Of a stretch of DNA of 10,082 nucleotides, positions 1-6,811 are shown one piece after another. The position numbers and the translations under genes were made by a program. Position 1 is the stretch's first letter. Each line of letters begins with the position of its first letter. A model generated the notes under the pieces. It had not been told where the DNA came from. It ran no database searches and saw only the letters and a program-made list of their open reading frames with translations. Source of the DNA: an uncultured beta proteobacterium (GTDB lineage Bacteria; Pseudomonadota; Gammaproteobacteria; Burkholderiales; Burkholderiaceae_C); contig CAIXMC010000341.1 of NCBI GenBank assembly GCA_903920405.1, forward strand, positions 1 through 10,082, given 5' to 3'.

Positions 1-50
1 AATTTGATTCAAAAAGCCATCATCTGTAGAGCTGGTTTTGAGGATATTCA

Positions 51-75
51 ACTCAAATCCGCCTGCGTTCGGGGA
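51..75 (+). repeat. 25-nt near-direct repeat, copy 1
   Basis: Positions 51-75 match 118-142 at 21 of 25 bases without gaps. The last 12 bases (tgcgttcgggga) and the first eight (actcaaat) are identical. The copies are 67 nt apart. Confidence 0.6.
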
Positions 76-117
76 TGCGGGATGGTTTGGATAGTAAGGC
101 TAAGAGTGCGAAGTGAG

Positions 118-142
118 ACTCAAATTCATTTGCGTTCGGGGA
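118..142 (+). repeat. 25-nt near-direct repeat, copy 2
   Basis: Second copy of the repeat at 51-75. In one frame both copies encode a similar peptide core (NSN or DSN, then AFG), so they may be remnants of duplicated coding sequence. Confidence 0.6.
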
Positions 143-300
143 ATCTCAGTTTATCAATCGCGTGCTTTATGAAAATTGTCGATTGACCAGCTACGGGATC
201 AATATCTATGACAGCATCACAAAATTCCATTCCACTGAACTAGCCTCCGCTGTACCTACAATCGTCAAATCAGTTCATGTTCTTTATAAGCCTTTTTAGC

Positions 301-348
301 CTGTAACGCACGCCAGTATTGCATAGTTAGCTACTTTAATAATAGTAA
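301..348 (+). repeat. Dispersed intergenic repeat, degraded copy A
   Basis: This 48-nt stretch aligns without gaps to 9989-10036 in the same orientation. I count 36 of 48 identities, including an exact core ttgcatagttagcta. It ends nine bases before the hisI start codon. The reverse complement of the other copy (a tagct core, then gcgctagaggccgattt) resembles intergenic repeats I associate with Comamonadaceae genomes. That family assignment is from memory and not verified. Confidence 0.55.
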
Positions 349-357
349 ATATCAACC

Positions 358-771
358 ATGAACTACCTCAATAGCATCCAATGGGATGCCAACGGCCTGA
401 TTCCCGCCATTGCGCAAGAGCAAAGTTCTGGCGATGTGCTGATGATGGCTTGGATGAACCGAGAAGCCTTGCAACTGACCGTAGAAACAGGGCGCGCGGT
501 ATATTTCAGCCGATCTCGCAACAAACTTTGGTTCAAAGGCGAAGCGTCTGGCAATGTGCAAATTGTGCATAACATTCATCTGGACTGCGATGCCGACGTT
601 ATGTTGCTCACAGTCACACAAACCGGCCACACCCCGGGCATTGCCTGCCACACAGGGCGGCACAGTTGTTTTTTTAATATGCTGAAAGACGGTGTTTGGC
701 AAGTCAGCGCCCCCGTTTTGAAAGACCCAAAAACCATGTATCAGTCACTCCATTTGAACCGACAAGGATAA
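358..771 (+). CDS. hisI: Phosphoribosyl-AMP cyclohydrolase
   Basis: HisI opens the purine ring of phosphoribosyl-AMP to give ProFAR, the third step of histidine synthesis, in the cytoplasm. The 137-residue protein is normal length for a stand-alone enzyme. Family motifs are complete: WFKGEASGN at about 58-66, the metal-binding DCDAD at 76-80, and CHTGRHSC at 97-104. Cys77, Cys97 and Cys104 are the expected zinc ligands, and Asp76, Asp78 and Asp80 the magnesium ligands. The ATG at 358 gives the usual short N-terminus, but no convincing ribosome binding site precedes it; the sequence before it is the dispersed repeat. The stop is followed after 4 bp by the DUF262 gene, and the last codons contain AAGGA (764-768), ideally placed as that gene's ribosome binding site. 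Normally hisE follows directly in related genomes. Confidence 0.97.
   Translation: MNYLNSIQWDANGLIPAIAQEQSSGDVLMMAWMNREALQLTVETGRAVYFSRSRNKLWFKGEASGNVQIVHNIHLDCDADVMLLTVTQTGHTPGIACHTGRHSCFFNMLKDGVWQVSAPVLKDPKTMYQSLHLNRQG
764..768 (+). promoter_or_regulatory. Ribosome binding site of the DUF262 gene, inside hisI
   Basis: AAGGA lies in the last codons of hisI, seven bases before the ATG at 776. It supports that start and implies translation directly after hisI. It may once have served hisE, which would originally have followed hisI. Confidence 0.6.
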
Positions 772-775
772 TGCC

Positions 776-2572
776 ATGAAGATTCAGAAATATGCGGTGA
801 ATCAGTACTTGATTGAAAGTGTGCTCTCCAAAGTCAAGGAGGGCGAAATTGCGATTCCAGAGATTCAACGACCTTTCGTTTGGGATGCTACTCAGGTTCG
901 TGATTTACTGGATTCTCTTTATCAAGGCTACCCTGTCGGTTATTTGATTGCTTGGAGAAACCCCGATGTCAAGTTAAAAGATGGCATGACGGCTGCTGGA
1001 AAAATGATTTTGATTGATGGTCAGCAACGCATTACTGCACTCACAGCAGCCATTCTGGGGCAGCATGTGATTAACAAAGAATATCGCAAAGTTCGCGTAT
1101 CGATTGCGTTTCAACCGATAGATGAACGTTTTGAAGTCAGTAATCCGGCTATCGCCAAAGACACTGCCTGGATTGCAGATATAGCGTCCCTTGTTAGCGG
1201 AGAGATTGATTTATTTGACGCTGTTGAAAAATACCTGACTGAAAATCTTCAAGCAAATAAAGCGAAAGTCAAAGAAAGTCTGCGAAATTTGACTGATATT
1301 GCAAAAAAACAAATCGGTCTCATTGAATTATCGCATGACTTAGATATAGAAACTGTCACTGAAATTTTTATTCGTATTAATTCCAAAGGTACAGTACTGT
1401 CTCAAGCTGATTTTGCAATGTCAAAAATTGCTGCTGATCAACTGTACGGTGGTCAGCAAATCAGAAAATGTATTGACTATTTTTGCCATTTATCACGTTC
1501 ACCAGAGTTCTTGAACGCCATCAAAGATAACGATAGCGATTTTGCAGCTACGTCTTATTTTCAAAAAATGGCATGGTTGGCCAATGAGAATGATGACTTA
1601 TATGACCCAAGTTATAATGATTTATTAAGGGTTGCATTTACAAGCGAGTTCGGACGTGGTAAGCTGGCCGATCTAGTCAGTTTATTGTCTGGGCGTAATT
1701 TTGAAAACAAAAATTTTGAAGAAGCTATAGCAGAGGCATCATTTTCCAAGTTAAATAAAGGCGTTCTCGAATTTATAAATAAGGCAAACTTTAATACCTT
1801 TATTATGATTATCAAGTCAGCTGGTTTTATTTCAAGCTCCATGATTCGGTCGCGCGGTGCTTTGAATTTTGCCTATATTGTTTATTTGAGACTTCGCTCT
1901 CAAGGTATCTCAAACAGTTTTATTGAATCATCAGTAAGACGATGGTTTGTGATGTCGCTGCTAACTGGTCGTTATTCTGGATCGTCAGAAACCCAGTTTG
2001 ACAAGGATGTGCGCCAGATTGGAGTTAGTGATTTTTCTGAACTTCTTCATCAGATTGAACAAGCAGAGCTTTCACAGGTCTTTTGGGAGATAGGCCTTCA
2101 ACAGCAATTAGAAACTTCTGGAACAACCAGTTCGTTTTTCTGGATATTTGTGGCAGCACAAGTACGCGCTAATGAAAACGGATTATTATCAAAAGATGTT
2201 ACCGTGCGTGAACTGGTGAGTCATGTTGGGGATATTCACCATATTTTTCCTCGTGACTTACTTAAAAAATCTGGTCTTACCAGAAGTCAATACAACCAAA
2301 TCTCTAATCTAGCCTATACGCAGCAGGAAGTCAATATTAAAATTGGTAATAAAACACCCTGTGTCTATTTTTCAGAAATAAAATTGCAATGTCATGGTGG
2401 CCCCGTAAAATACGGTTCAATCACCGAAATGAATATATTAACGCATAATCTCAAAACGAACTGTGTACCCGTAGAAACCATGGACATGGGTGTAGCAGAT
2501 TTTGAAAAATTCCTTACCTACCGACGTACTTTAATGGCTGAAAAAATTCATACTTTCTACGATAGTTTGTAA
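776..2572 (+). CDS. DUF262/DUF1524 GmrSD-like nuclease
   Basis: This 598-residue protein combines both halves of the GmrSD type IV restriction family in one chain. The N-terminal DUF262 (ParB/Srx-like) domain shows IPEIQRPFVW at 27-36, the nucleotide-site motif DGQQR at 81-85, and FIRINSKG at 198-205. The C-terminal DUF1524 part carries the His-Me finger HHIFPRDLL at 488-496, with Asn511 in QISNLAY and IKIGNKTP at 521-528. Characterised relatives (GmrSD, BrxU, SspE) use NTP hydrolysis and a nuclease to attack modified or foreign DNA; a similar anti-phage role here is inference. The length, with both ends conserved, suggests an intact gene. It is visibly more AT-rich than its neighbours, which fits horizontal acquisition. 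It lies between hisI (4 bp) and hisE (6 bp) and uses the AAGGA at 764-768, seven bases before its ATG. No transposase, integrase, methylase or partner gene is adjacent. Confidence 0.9.
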   Translation: MKIQKYAVNQYLIESVLSKVKEGEIAIPEIQRPFVWDATQVRDLLDSLYQGYPVGYLIAWRNPDVKLKDGMTAAGKMILIDGQQRITALTAAILGQHVINKEYRKVRVSIAFQPIDERFEVSNPAIAKDTAWIADIASLVSGEIDLFDAVEKYLTENLQANKAKVKESLRNLTDIAKKQIGLIELSHDLDIETVTEIFIRINSKGTVLSQADFAMSKIAADQLYGGQQIRKCIDYFCHLSRSPEFLNAIKDNDSDFAATSYFQKMAWLANENDDLYDPSYNDLLRVAFTSEFGRGKLADLVSLLSGRNFENKNFEEAIAEASFSKLNKGVLEFINKANFNTFIMIIKSAGFISSSMIRSRGALNFAYIVYLRLRSQGISNSFIESSVRRWFVMSLLTGRYSGSSETQFDKDVRQIGVSDFSELLHQIEQAELSQVFWEIGLQQQLETSGTTSSFFWIFVAAQVRANENGLLSKDVTVRELVSHVGDIHHIFPRDLLKKSGLTRSQYNQISNLAYTQQEVNIKIGNKTPCVYFSEIKLQCHGGPVKYGSITEMNILTHNLKTNCVPVETMDMGVADFEKFLTYRRTLMAEKIHTFYDSL

Positions 2573-2599
2573 TTTCAAATGAAATTGATTGAGCAACCA

Positions 2600-2977
2600 A
2601 TGCAACCCACCGATTCCCTAACCACACTTGCCGCCATCATTGAAAGCCGTCTGCCCTCCCAAGGTGGTAATGCACAGACCAGCTATGTGGCACGTCTGCT
2701 GCACAAGGGGTCTGATGCTTTTCTGAAAAAAATTGGCGAAGAAGCCACTGAGGTTGTCATGGCTGCCAAAGATGCAGATCACGGCGGTGACAAGGTAAAA
2801 ATAGTTTGTGAAATGGCTGATTTGTGGTTTCATTGCATGATTGCACTGGCACACTATGGGCTGTCCCCTGCCGATGTGGTGGCTGAACTGGATAGGCGAT
2901 CAGGCACAAGCGGGCTGGAAGAAAAAGCCATGCGCAAAATGATGTTGCGTGACCATGAACCCACCGGAGATTCTTGA
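2600..2977 (+). CDS. hisE: Phosphoribosyl-ATP pyrophosphatase
   Basis: HisE hydrolyses phosphoribosyl-ATP to phosphoribosyl-AMP, supplying the substrate of HisI. The MazG-like fold is shown by GEEATE (46-51) followed by EMADLWFH (71-78); Glu47, Glu48, Glu51, Glu71 and Asp74 are the expected metal-binding acidic residues. I prefer the ATG at 2600 (125 residues), because family members start with a short stretch before the [12 protein letters not shown] helix and a GAG lies about eight bases upstream. The in-frame ATG at 2579 would add MKLIEQP and has no ribosome binding site, but it lies only 6 bp after the DUF262 stop and could be used by coupling. The stop TGA at 2975-2977 shares a base with the next start. 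Separation of hisI and hisE by a foreign gene is the odd point. Confidence 0.95.
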   Translation: MQPTDSLTTLAAIIESRLPSQGGNAQTSYVARLLHKGSDAFLKKIGEEATEVVMAAKDADHGGDKVKIVCEMADLWFHCMIALAHYGLSPADVVAELDRRSGTSGLEEKAMRKMMLRDHEPTGDS

Positions 2978-3396
2978 TGACATACGATTTCAATCGACCT
3001 GACAACCCCTATGCTGTCGATACTGTTGATCTTGCCAAACTCAATACCCTGAACACCGTAGGCACCATCAGCTACGTGCTTCATTTGATAGTAGCTGTGA
3101 GCGCTCTGATACCGGGTGGACAGTTTGGCCCCATGCTGCTGATTGCTGCACTGGTGCTGGATATGGTCAAAAAAGACAGTGCTTGTGGCACTTGGCATCA
3201 ATCACATTTTCAGTGGCGCATTCGCACTGTGGTCATCGCTGCGGTGCTTTATTTGGTGACTGCACCCTTGTGGTTTTTATTTTTATTCCCTGGCTGGCTG
3301 GCCTGGATCTGCATTTCGGTGTGGTTTTTATACCGCATCGTGACCGGATTCATGCGCATGAACAAAGGACTTCCCATGGAGATTGCAAATGATTGA
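2977..3396 (+). CDS. DUF4870 family membrane protein
   Basis: This is a small inner-membrane protein (139 residues) of unknown function resembling the DUF4870 family, which often lies between hisE and the HIT gene in Burkholderiales. It has about three hydrophobic segments: roughly 30-62, 85-103 and 104-125. A loop containing DMVKKDSACGTWHQSH separates the first from the rest and has the polar WHQSHFQWRIRT stretch typical of these proteins. The start is the ATG at 2977, overlapping the hisE stop by one base (TGATG); a TTG one codon upstream is not needed. Its 3' end overlaps hinT by 8 bp. The tight overlaps imply translational coupling. Operon position alone does not reveal a role. Confidence 0.8.
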   Translation: MTYDFNRPDNPYAVDTVDLAKLNTLNTVGTISYVLHLIVAVSALIPGGQFGPMLLIAALVLDMVKKDSACGTWHQSHFQWRIRTVVIAAVLYLVTAPLWFLFLFPGWLAWICISVWFLYRIVTGFMRMNKGLPMEIAND

Positions 3397-3763
3397 ACAC
3401 ACGGTTCAAAACGACCCCGATTGCCTGTTTTGCAAAATTGTCACAGGCAAAATTCCCTCCAAACAGGTGTATCAGGATGACGAGTTCTATGCCTTTCATG
3501 ACATTCATCCGACTGCACCTGTGCATTTTTTAATCATCCCCAAACGCCACATTCCCTCCATGGCGCAGCTCACAAACGACCATGCCGACTTCATGGGGCG
3601 CATGATGATGCTCATTCCAAAATTGGCGCTGCAAGAGGGTTGCCAACCTTACCCTGCTGGCGGCTTTAGAATGGTTTGCAATACCGGCGCGCACGGTGCG
3701 CAAGAAGTTCATCATTTGCATATGCACATCATGGGCGGCCCGCGTCCCTGGAAGCGCGGTTGA
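3389..3763 (+). CDS. hinT: Histidine triad (HIT) nucleotide-binding protein
   Basis: This cytoplasmic HIT-family protein of 124 residues is probably a HinT-type purine nucleoside phosphoramidase. The signature HHLHMHIMGG spans 108-117, with the triad at His109, His111 and His113. N-terminal CLFCKIVTGKIPS (12-24) and the FHDIHPTAPVHFLIIPKRHI region (36-55) are typical of HinT; Asn98 in VCNTG belongs to the conserved nucleotide pocket. The ATG at 3389 is preceded by GGAGA six bases upstream; a TTG at 3383 is less likely. It overlaps the DUF4870 gene and is followed 18 bp later by tatA. The physiological substrate is unknown in most bacteria, and the link to Tat export is positional only. Confidence 0.93.
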   Translation: MIEHTVQNDPDCLFCKIVTGKIPSKQVYQDDEFYAFHDIHPTAPVHFLIIPKRHIPSMAQLTNDHADFMGRMMMLIPKLALQEGCQPYPAGGFRMVCNTGAHGAQEVHHLHMHIMGGPRPWKRG

Positions 3764-3770
3764 TTGATTC

Positions 3771-3776
3771 AAGGAG
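3771..3776 (+). promoter_or_regulatory. Ribosome binding site of tatA
   Basis: AAGGAG ends five bases before the ATG at 3782. It decides that start over the in-frame TTG at 3764 and is the strongest ribosome binding site in the operon, in keeping with TatA being needed in excess over TatB and TatC. Confidence 0.8.
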
Positions 3777-3781
3777 TTGTC

Positions 3782-4021
3782 ATGGGTTCATTTTCTATAT
3801 GGCATTGGCTGATTGTTTTACTGATTGTCATGATGGTGTTTGGCACCAAAAAACTTAAAAACATGGGAAGCGACCTCGGAGAAGCTGTCAAAGGGTTCAA
3901 GGAAGGCATGAAAGATGGCAGCACACCCTCCGAAGCCCAAGTGCCCACTTCACAGATTGCAACCGCCGCACCTGTTGATGAAAAAAACACCATTGATGTG
4001 CAAGCTCGGACAAAAGTTTAA
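3782..4021 (+). CDS. tatA: Sec-independent translocase subunit TatA
   Basis: TatA forms the pore-like oligomer of the twin-arginine translocase, which exports folded proteins across the inner membrane. At 79 residues it has the family layout: an N-terminal transmembrane helix (about 4-20, [16 protein letters not shown]), the hinge Phe20-Gly21, then the amphipathic helix beginning [19 protein letters not shown], and a variable charged tail. The start at MGSFSIW is fixed by AAGGAG just upstream. Its TAA shares one base with the tatB ATG (TAATG). The canonical tatA-tatB-tatC order is retained. Confidence 0.96.
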   Translation: MGSFSIWHWLIVLLIVMMVFGTKKLKNMGSDLGEAVKGFKEGMKDGSTPSEAQVPTSQIATAAPVDEKNTIDVQARTKV

Positions 4022-4464
4022 TGATTGATCTGGGTATTTCCAAGCTGGCGATGATTGGCGTGGTGGCGCTGATGGTCATTGGCCCTGAAAAATTGCCGCG
4101 TGTGGCGCGCACAGTGGGTACCCTTATGGGCAGGGCGCAGCGCTATATCAGAGACATGAAAGACGAAGTTCATCGCTCCATCCATATGGATGAACTGAAC
4201 AAAATGAAGGAAACTGTTGAGGCGGCTGCCCACACGATGGAGCAATCCATTCGTACCCACACTTCTGAATTTGAAAAATCATGGGCAAATTCTGACCACA
4301 CTGCGAATGACCGCCCTCCCCTGCCTTCGTTTCGTCATCCTAAAAAAAACTGGAATCTCAAACAAGGTGTTGCAAGCTACAAAGCCCCCACGGCCATGCG
4401 CACCAAGGTTTTGTCTGGCGCTGCGCGCAAGGCGCGCCTTCGTTCTGACAAGTTCAACGGATGA
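4021..4464 (+). CDS. tatB: Sec-independent translocase subunit TatB
   Basis: TatB partners TatC in the receptor complex that recognises twin-arginine signal peptides. The 147-residue protein begins [19 protein letters not shown], a membrane helix, followed by the TatB-defining GPEKLPRVARTVG (21-33). A long amphipathic region with RAQRYIRDMKDEVHRS comes next, then a polar, basic, poorly conserved tail. GPEKLP and the long tail distinguish it from TatA. The start overlaps the tatA stop by one base and the stop overlaps the tatC start by four (ATGA), so the genes are coupled. Confidence 0.95.
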   Translation: MIDLGISKLAMIGVVALMVIGPEKLPRVARTVGTLMGRAQRYIRDMKDEVHRSIHMDELNKMKETVEAAAHTMEQSIRTHTSEFEKSWANSDHTANDRPPLPSFRHPKKNWNLKQGVASYKAPTAMRTKVLSGAARKARLRSDKFNG

Positions 4465-5225
4465 CCGCCCCCTTCATCGACAAAGAGCAGCCGTTCGTTG
4501 CTCACTTGATTGAGTTGCGCAATCGGTTGATCAAAGCAGGATTTGCAATTCTGGTCGTCACACTGATGTTGGGCATTTATCCTGGCCCTGCTGCCCTTTA
4601 CGAGCTGATGGCCGCTCCCCTTGTGGCGCACTTGCCCCGGGGTTCAACTCTGATTGCTACGTCGGTGATTTCACCCTTTATGGTGCCGATGAAAGTTTTG
4701 TTGGTGGCAGCTTTCATGTTGGCTTTGCCGGTGGTGCTTTACCAGGCGTGGGCGTTTGTGGCACCAGGCTTGTATGCTCATGAAAAAAAATTGGTGCTGC
4801 CCTTGGTGGTGTCTAGCACTGTTCTGTTTTTGATGGGTGTGGCGTTTTGCTATTTTTTTGTGTTTGGTCGTGTGTTTGCATTTATCCAAAGCTTTGCACC
4901 CGCAAGCATCACAGCAACGCCCGACATTGAGGCCTATTTGGACTTCGTGCTGTCGATGTTTTTAGCTTTTGGCATGGCGTTTGAAGTGCCGGTAGTGGTG
5001 ATGGTTCTGGCGCGCATGGACATTTTCAGCATTGCCAAACTCAAGGAATTTCGTGGCTATTTTGTGGTGCTGGCTTTCATCATTGCAGCCATCGTGACCC
5101 CACCCGATGTCATATCGCAATTGGCACTGGCCATTCCCATGTGCTTGTTGTACGAGATAGGCATATGGGCTGCGCAAGTATTTATTCGCCACACCCAAGC
5201 CCCTGACAAAGCCACCAACACGTAG
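4461..5225 (+). CDS. tatC: Sec-independent translocase subunit TatC
   Basis: TatC is the polytopic core of the Tat receptor, binding the twin-arginine signal. The 254-residue protein is normal length, with about six hydrophobic segments. Hallmarks: PFVAHLIELRNRL at 11-23, with Glu18 matching the conserved Glu15 of E. coli TatC; FVAPGLYAHEKK at 99-110, with Glu108 matching Glu103; and the late TPPDVISQ motif. The ATG overlaps the end of tatB by four bases. The next gene, lolB, starts 40 bp later with no evident terminator between. In relatives I recall a serine peptidase gene near tatC, so this junction may be a rearrangement point; that memory is not verified. Confidence 0.97.
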   Translation: MTAPFIDKEQPFVAHLIELRNRLIKAGFAILVVTLMLGIYPGPAALYELMAAPLVAHLPRGSTLIATSVISPFMVPMKVLLVAAFMLALPVVLYQAWAFVAPGLYAHEKKLVLPLVVSSTVLFLMGVAFCYFFVFGRVFAFIQSFAPASITATPDIEAYLDFVLSMFLAFGMAFEVPVVVMVLARMDIFSIAKLKEFRGYFVVLAFIIAAIVTPPDVISQLALAIPMCLLYEIGIWAAQVFIRHTQAPDKATNT

Positions 5226-5265
5226 TATTTGTAACAACGCAGTGCGCCCAAATCTGACAAGCTAA

Positions 5266-5784
5266 ATGCGAAACTTATGGTGGAACCTATCTTTATTAGC
5301 TATTTTAGTTATAGCGGGTTGTGCTTATCCCATAAGGCTTGGCGGCCAAAAAGGCACTGAAATTCCTGGTTGGCACGGTCGCATGGCGGTGCGCATCCAT
5401 GATGTGGTGCAAGGGGCGGAGCAGCAACAATCCTTTGCTTCAACATTCGATTTAAAGGGCAATCCGGCGCGGGGACAACTGCTCTTCTTCACCCCGCTGG
5501 GGATCACTTTGGCAAGCCTGAACTGGAATGAACATCAAGCCACCTTGCATACCCCAGGCAATACCCGTCACTTCGACACGTTACAAAATTTGATGATCAG
5601 CGTGGTGGGAGCTGACGTGCCTATGCTTGCGTTGTTTGCTTGGCTGAAAGGTACATCTGTGCCAACTTCAGGGTGGCTGGTCGATTTGTCACAGTATGCA
5701 AATGGCAAAATCCTGGCCAACCGCGTATCACCCGAACCCGCAGTTGAGCTGCGTATCATGCTGGATCGCGAGTCGTCCAACTGA
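5266..5784 (+). CDS. lolB: Outer-membrane lipoprotein insertase LolB
   Basis: LolB receives lipoproteins from periplasmic LolA and inserts them in the outer membrane; it is itself a lipoprotein. The 172-residue product has a short signal peptide (basic Arg2, hydrophobic core) ending in the lipobox VIAGC, with Cys19 as the lipidated residue. The residue after Cys is Ala, not the Asp that retains lipoproteins in the inner membrane. The mature part shows the family pattern: WHGRMAVRI, SFASTFDLKG, GQLLFFTPLGITLASLNW and ALFAWLKG. An in-frame TAA directly precedes the ATG, so no earlier start is possible; the ribosome binding site is weak. Location directly upstream of ispE (13 bp) is the usual proteobacterial arrangement and supports the call. 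Confidence 0.88.
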   Translation: MRNLWWNLSLLAILVIAGCAYPIRLGGQKGTEIPGWHGRMAVRIHDVVQGAEQQQSFASTFDLKGNPARGQLLFFTPLGITLASLNWNEHQATLHTPGNTRHFDTLQNLMISVVGADVPMLALFAWLKGTSVPTSGWLVDLSQYANGKILANRVSPEPAVELRIMLDRESSN

Positions 5785-5797
5785 ATACCCCAACCCC

Positions 5798-6634
5798 ATG
5801 AAAACTTTGTTTGATGTGCCTGCGCCAGCAAAACTCAATCTCTTTTTGCACATTGTGGGCAGGCGTTCGGATGGCTACCATCTGCTTGAATCTGCTTTTA
5901 TGCTGATGGACTGGTATGACACCTTGCATTTTGAACTGCGACCCAAGGGTGGCATCAGCCGCGAAGACCTGAGTGTCTTACTGCCTGCCAATGACCTGAT
6001 TGTTCGTGCTGCCCATGCGCTTGTACAGCATACAGGTTGCACGCAGGGTGTTCATATCAGCGTTGAAAAACGCATTCCCACCCAGGCGGGCATGGGAGGT
6101 GGTTCATCAGATGCTGCCTCTACATTGCTCGCACTCAATCGTCTTTGGGCACTGGATTTACCCTTGAAACAACTGACATCCATCGGATTAACTTTGGGAG
6201 CGGATGTGCCTTTTTTTCTGGGAGGTCACAACGCCTGGGTAACTGGAATTGGTGAAAAACTAACGCCTATTTCCATTCCCGTAGGGCAATTTATTGTGCT
6301 GAAACCTTCTGTGGGCATCGATACTGCGCAAATTTTTTCTCACCCTGATCTCAAACGAAACAGCGAATCAGCTAAACTTTCGGACTTCTTGGTTAGTCCA
6401 TTCAACTTTGGCGATAACGCGCTACAACATGTGTCCCAGCTCTTGTGTCAAGACGTAAAAATCGCCATTGACTGGTTGCAACACTTAGGTTTCACGGCTA
6501 AAATGACGGGTTCTGGAAGCGCAGTTTTTGCGCATGTTTCGCAAGATGCAAGCATCCCTCAAGCGCCGCGCCATTTTCATATGCGTGTTTGTCACAGTCT
6601 CGCAGTGCATCCTCTGCAAGGCTGGTGCGTTTGA
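5798..6634 (+). CDS. ispE: 4-diphosphocytidyl-2-C-methyl-D-erythritol kinase
   Basis: IspE is the ATP-dependent kinase of the MEP isoprenoid pathway, phosphorylating the 2-hydroxyl of CDP-methylerythritol. The 278-residue protein is a GHMP kinase of normal length. It starts with PAPAKLNLFLHI (8-19; catalytic Lys12), then has the ATP-binding loop PTQAGMGGGSSDAA (94-107), GADVPFFL (134-141; catalytic Asp136) and the third motif MTGSGSAVF (236-244). The ATG at 5798 gives the standard N-terminus; longer in-frame extensions run into lolB and have no family support. It is followed after 49 bp by tRNA-Gln, a common order in betaproteobacteria, but the prs gene expected afterwards is absent. Confidence 0.95.
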   Translation: MKTLFDVPAPAKLNLFLHIVGRRSDGYHLLESAFMLMDWYDTLHFELRPKGGISREDLSVLLPANDLIVRAAHALVQHTGCTQGVHISVEKRIPTQAGMGGGSSDAASTLLALNRLWALDLPLKQLTSIGLTLGADVPFFLGGHNAWVTGIGEKLTPISIPVGQFIVLKPSVGIDTAQIFSHPDLKRNSESAKLSDFLVSPFNFGDNALQHVSQLLCQDVKIAIDWLQHLGFTAKMTGSGSAVFAHVSQDASIPQAPRHFHMRVCHSLAVHPLQGWCV

Positions 6635-6683
6635 GTAGAGACAATGTTTTTTGGGTTGGTCATCTTGCATGACTGACCGATGT

Positions 6684-6760
6684 AGGGGAGTCGCCAAGCT
6701 GGTTAAGGCACTGGATTTTGATTCCAGCATGCGAAGGTTCGAATCCTTCCTCCCCTGCCA
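6684..6760 (+). tRNA. tRNA-Gln (anticodon TTG)
   Basis: This is a complete 77-nt cloverleaf. The acceptor stem AGGGGAG (6684-6690) pairs with CTCCCCT, followed by discriminator G and an encoded CCA (6758-6760). The anticodon stem CTGGA/TCCAG encloses the loop TTTTGAT, giving anticodon TTG, which reads CAA and CAG. The T arm contains GGTTCGAATCC. It lies 49 bp after ispE. A small imperfect hairpin (GGTCA at 6658-6662, TGACC at 6674-6678) sits just upstream. Confidence 0.97.
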
Positions 6761-6779
6761 ACCACCCGTGTTTACCATC

Positions 6780-6806
6780 TTCCTGGGTCGAAAGACGACA
6801 CAGGAA
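6780..6806 (+). other. Strong stem-loop downstream of tRNA-Gln
   Basis: An 11-position stem, 6780-6790 against 6796-6806, has 10 Watson-Crick pairs and one G-A mismatch (6786/6800), closed by the loop AAAGA. No T-run follows on either strand, so it is not a classical intrinsic terminator. It begins 19 nt after the tRNA CCA and could mark the transcript end or protect a processed 3' end. The 3' arm contains AGGAA, which resembles a ribosome binding site for the small ORF at 6812. Confidence 0.5.
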
Positions 6807-6811
6807 TTACC

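Larger units (their letters stand above)
1..300 (+). other. Non-coding or gene-debris region upstream of hisI
   Basis: No intact gene is recognisable here. Two open stretches on the + strand resemble each other: one at about 8-94 reads through NSNPPAFGDAGWFG to a stop, the other at 117-299 begins DSNSFAFGESQF and ends at TAG with no good ATG start. Both contain an NSN/DSN..AFG core encoded by a 25-nt near repeat, but in different frames (offset 67 nt). This suggests the decayed 3' end of some gene, partly duplicated. I do not recognise the protein. An ORF at 4-186 in a third frame has a strange composition and is probably chance. The end of hisF, which often precedes hisI in this group, is not visible here. 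Confidence 0.3.

Noticed and set aside
191..202. A 12-mer (ctacgggatcaa) shared with 6851-6862
   Set aside because: A few identical 12-mers are expected by chance in 10 kb, and the flanks do not extend the match.
764..2600. Insertion-element ends or a target-site duplication around the DUF262 gene
   Set aside because: I compared the two junctions and saw only trivial matches such as TAAT and ATGAA. No inverted repeats or transposase genes are present.
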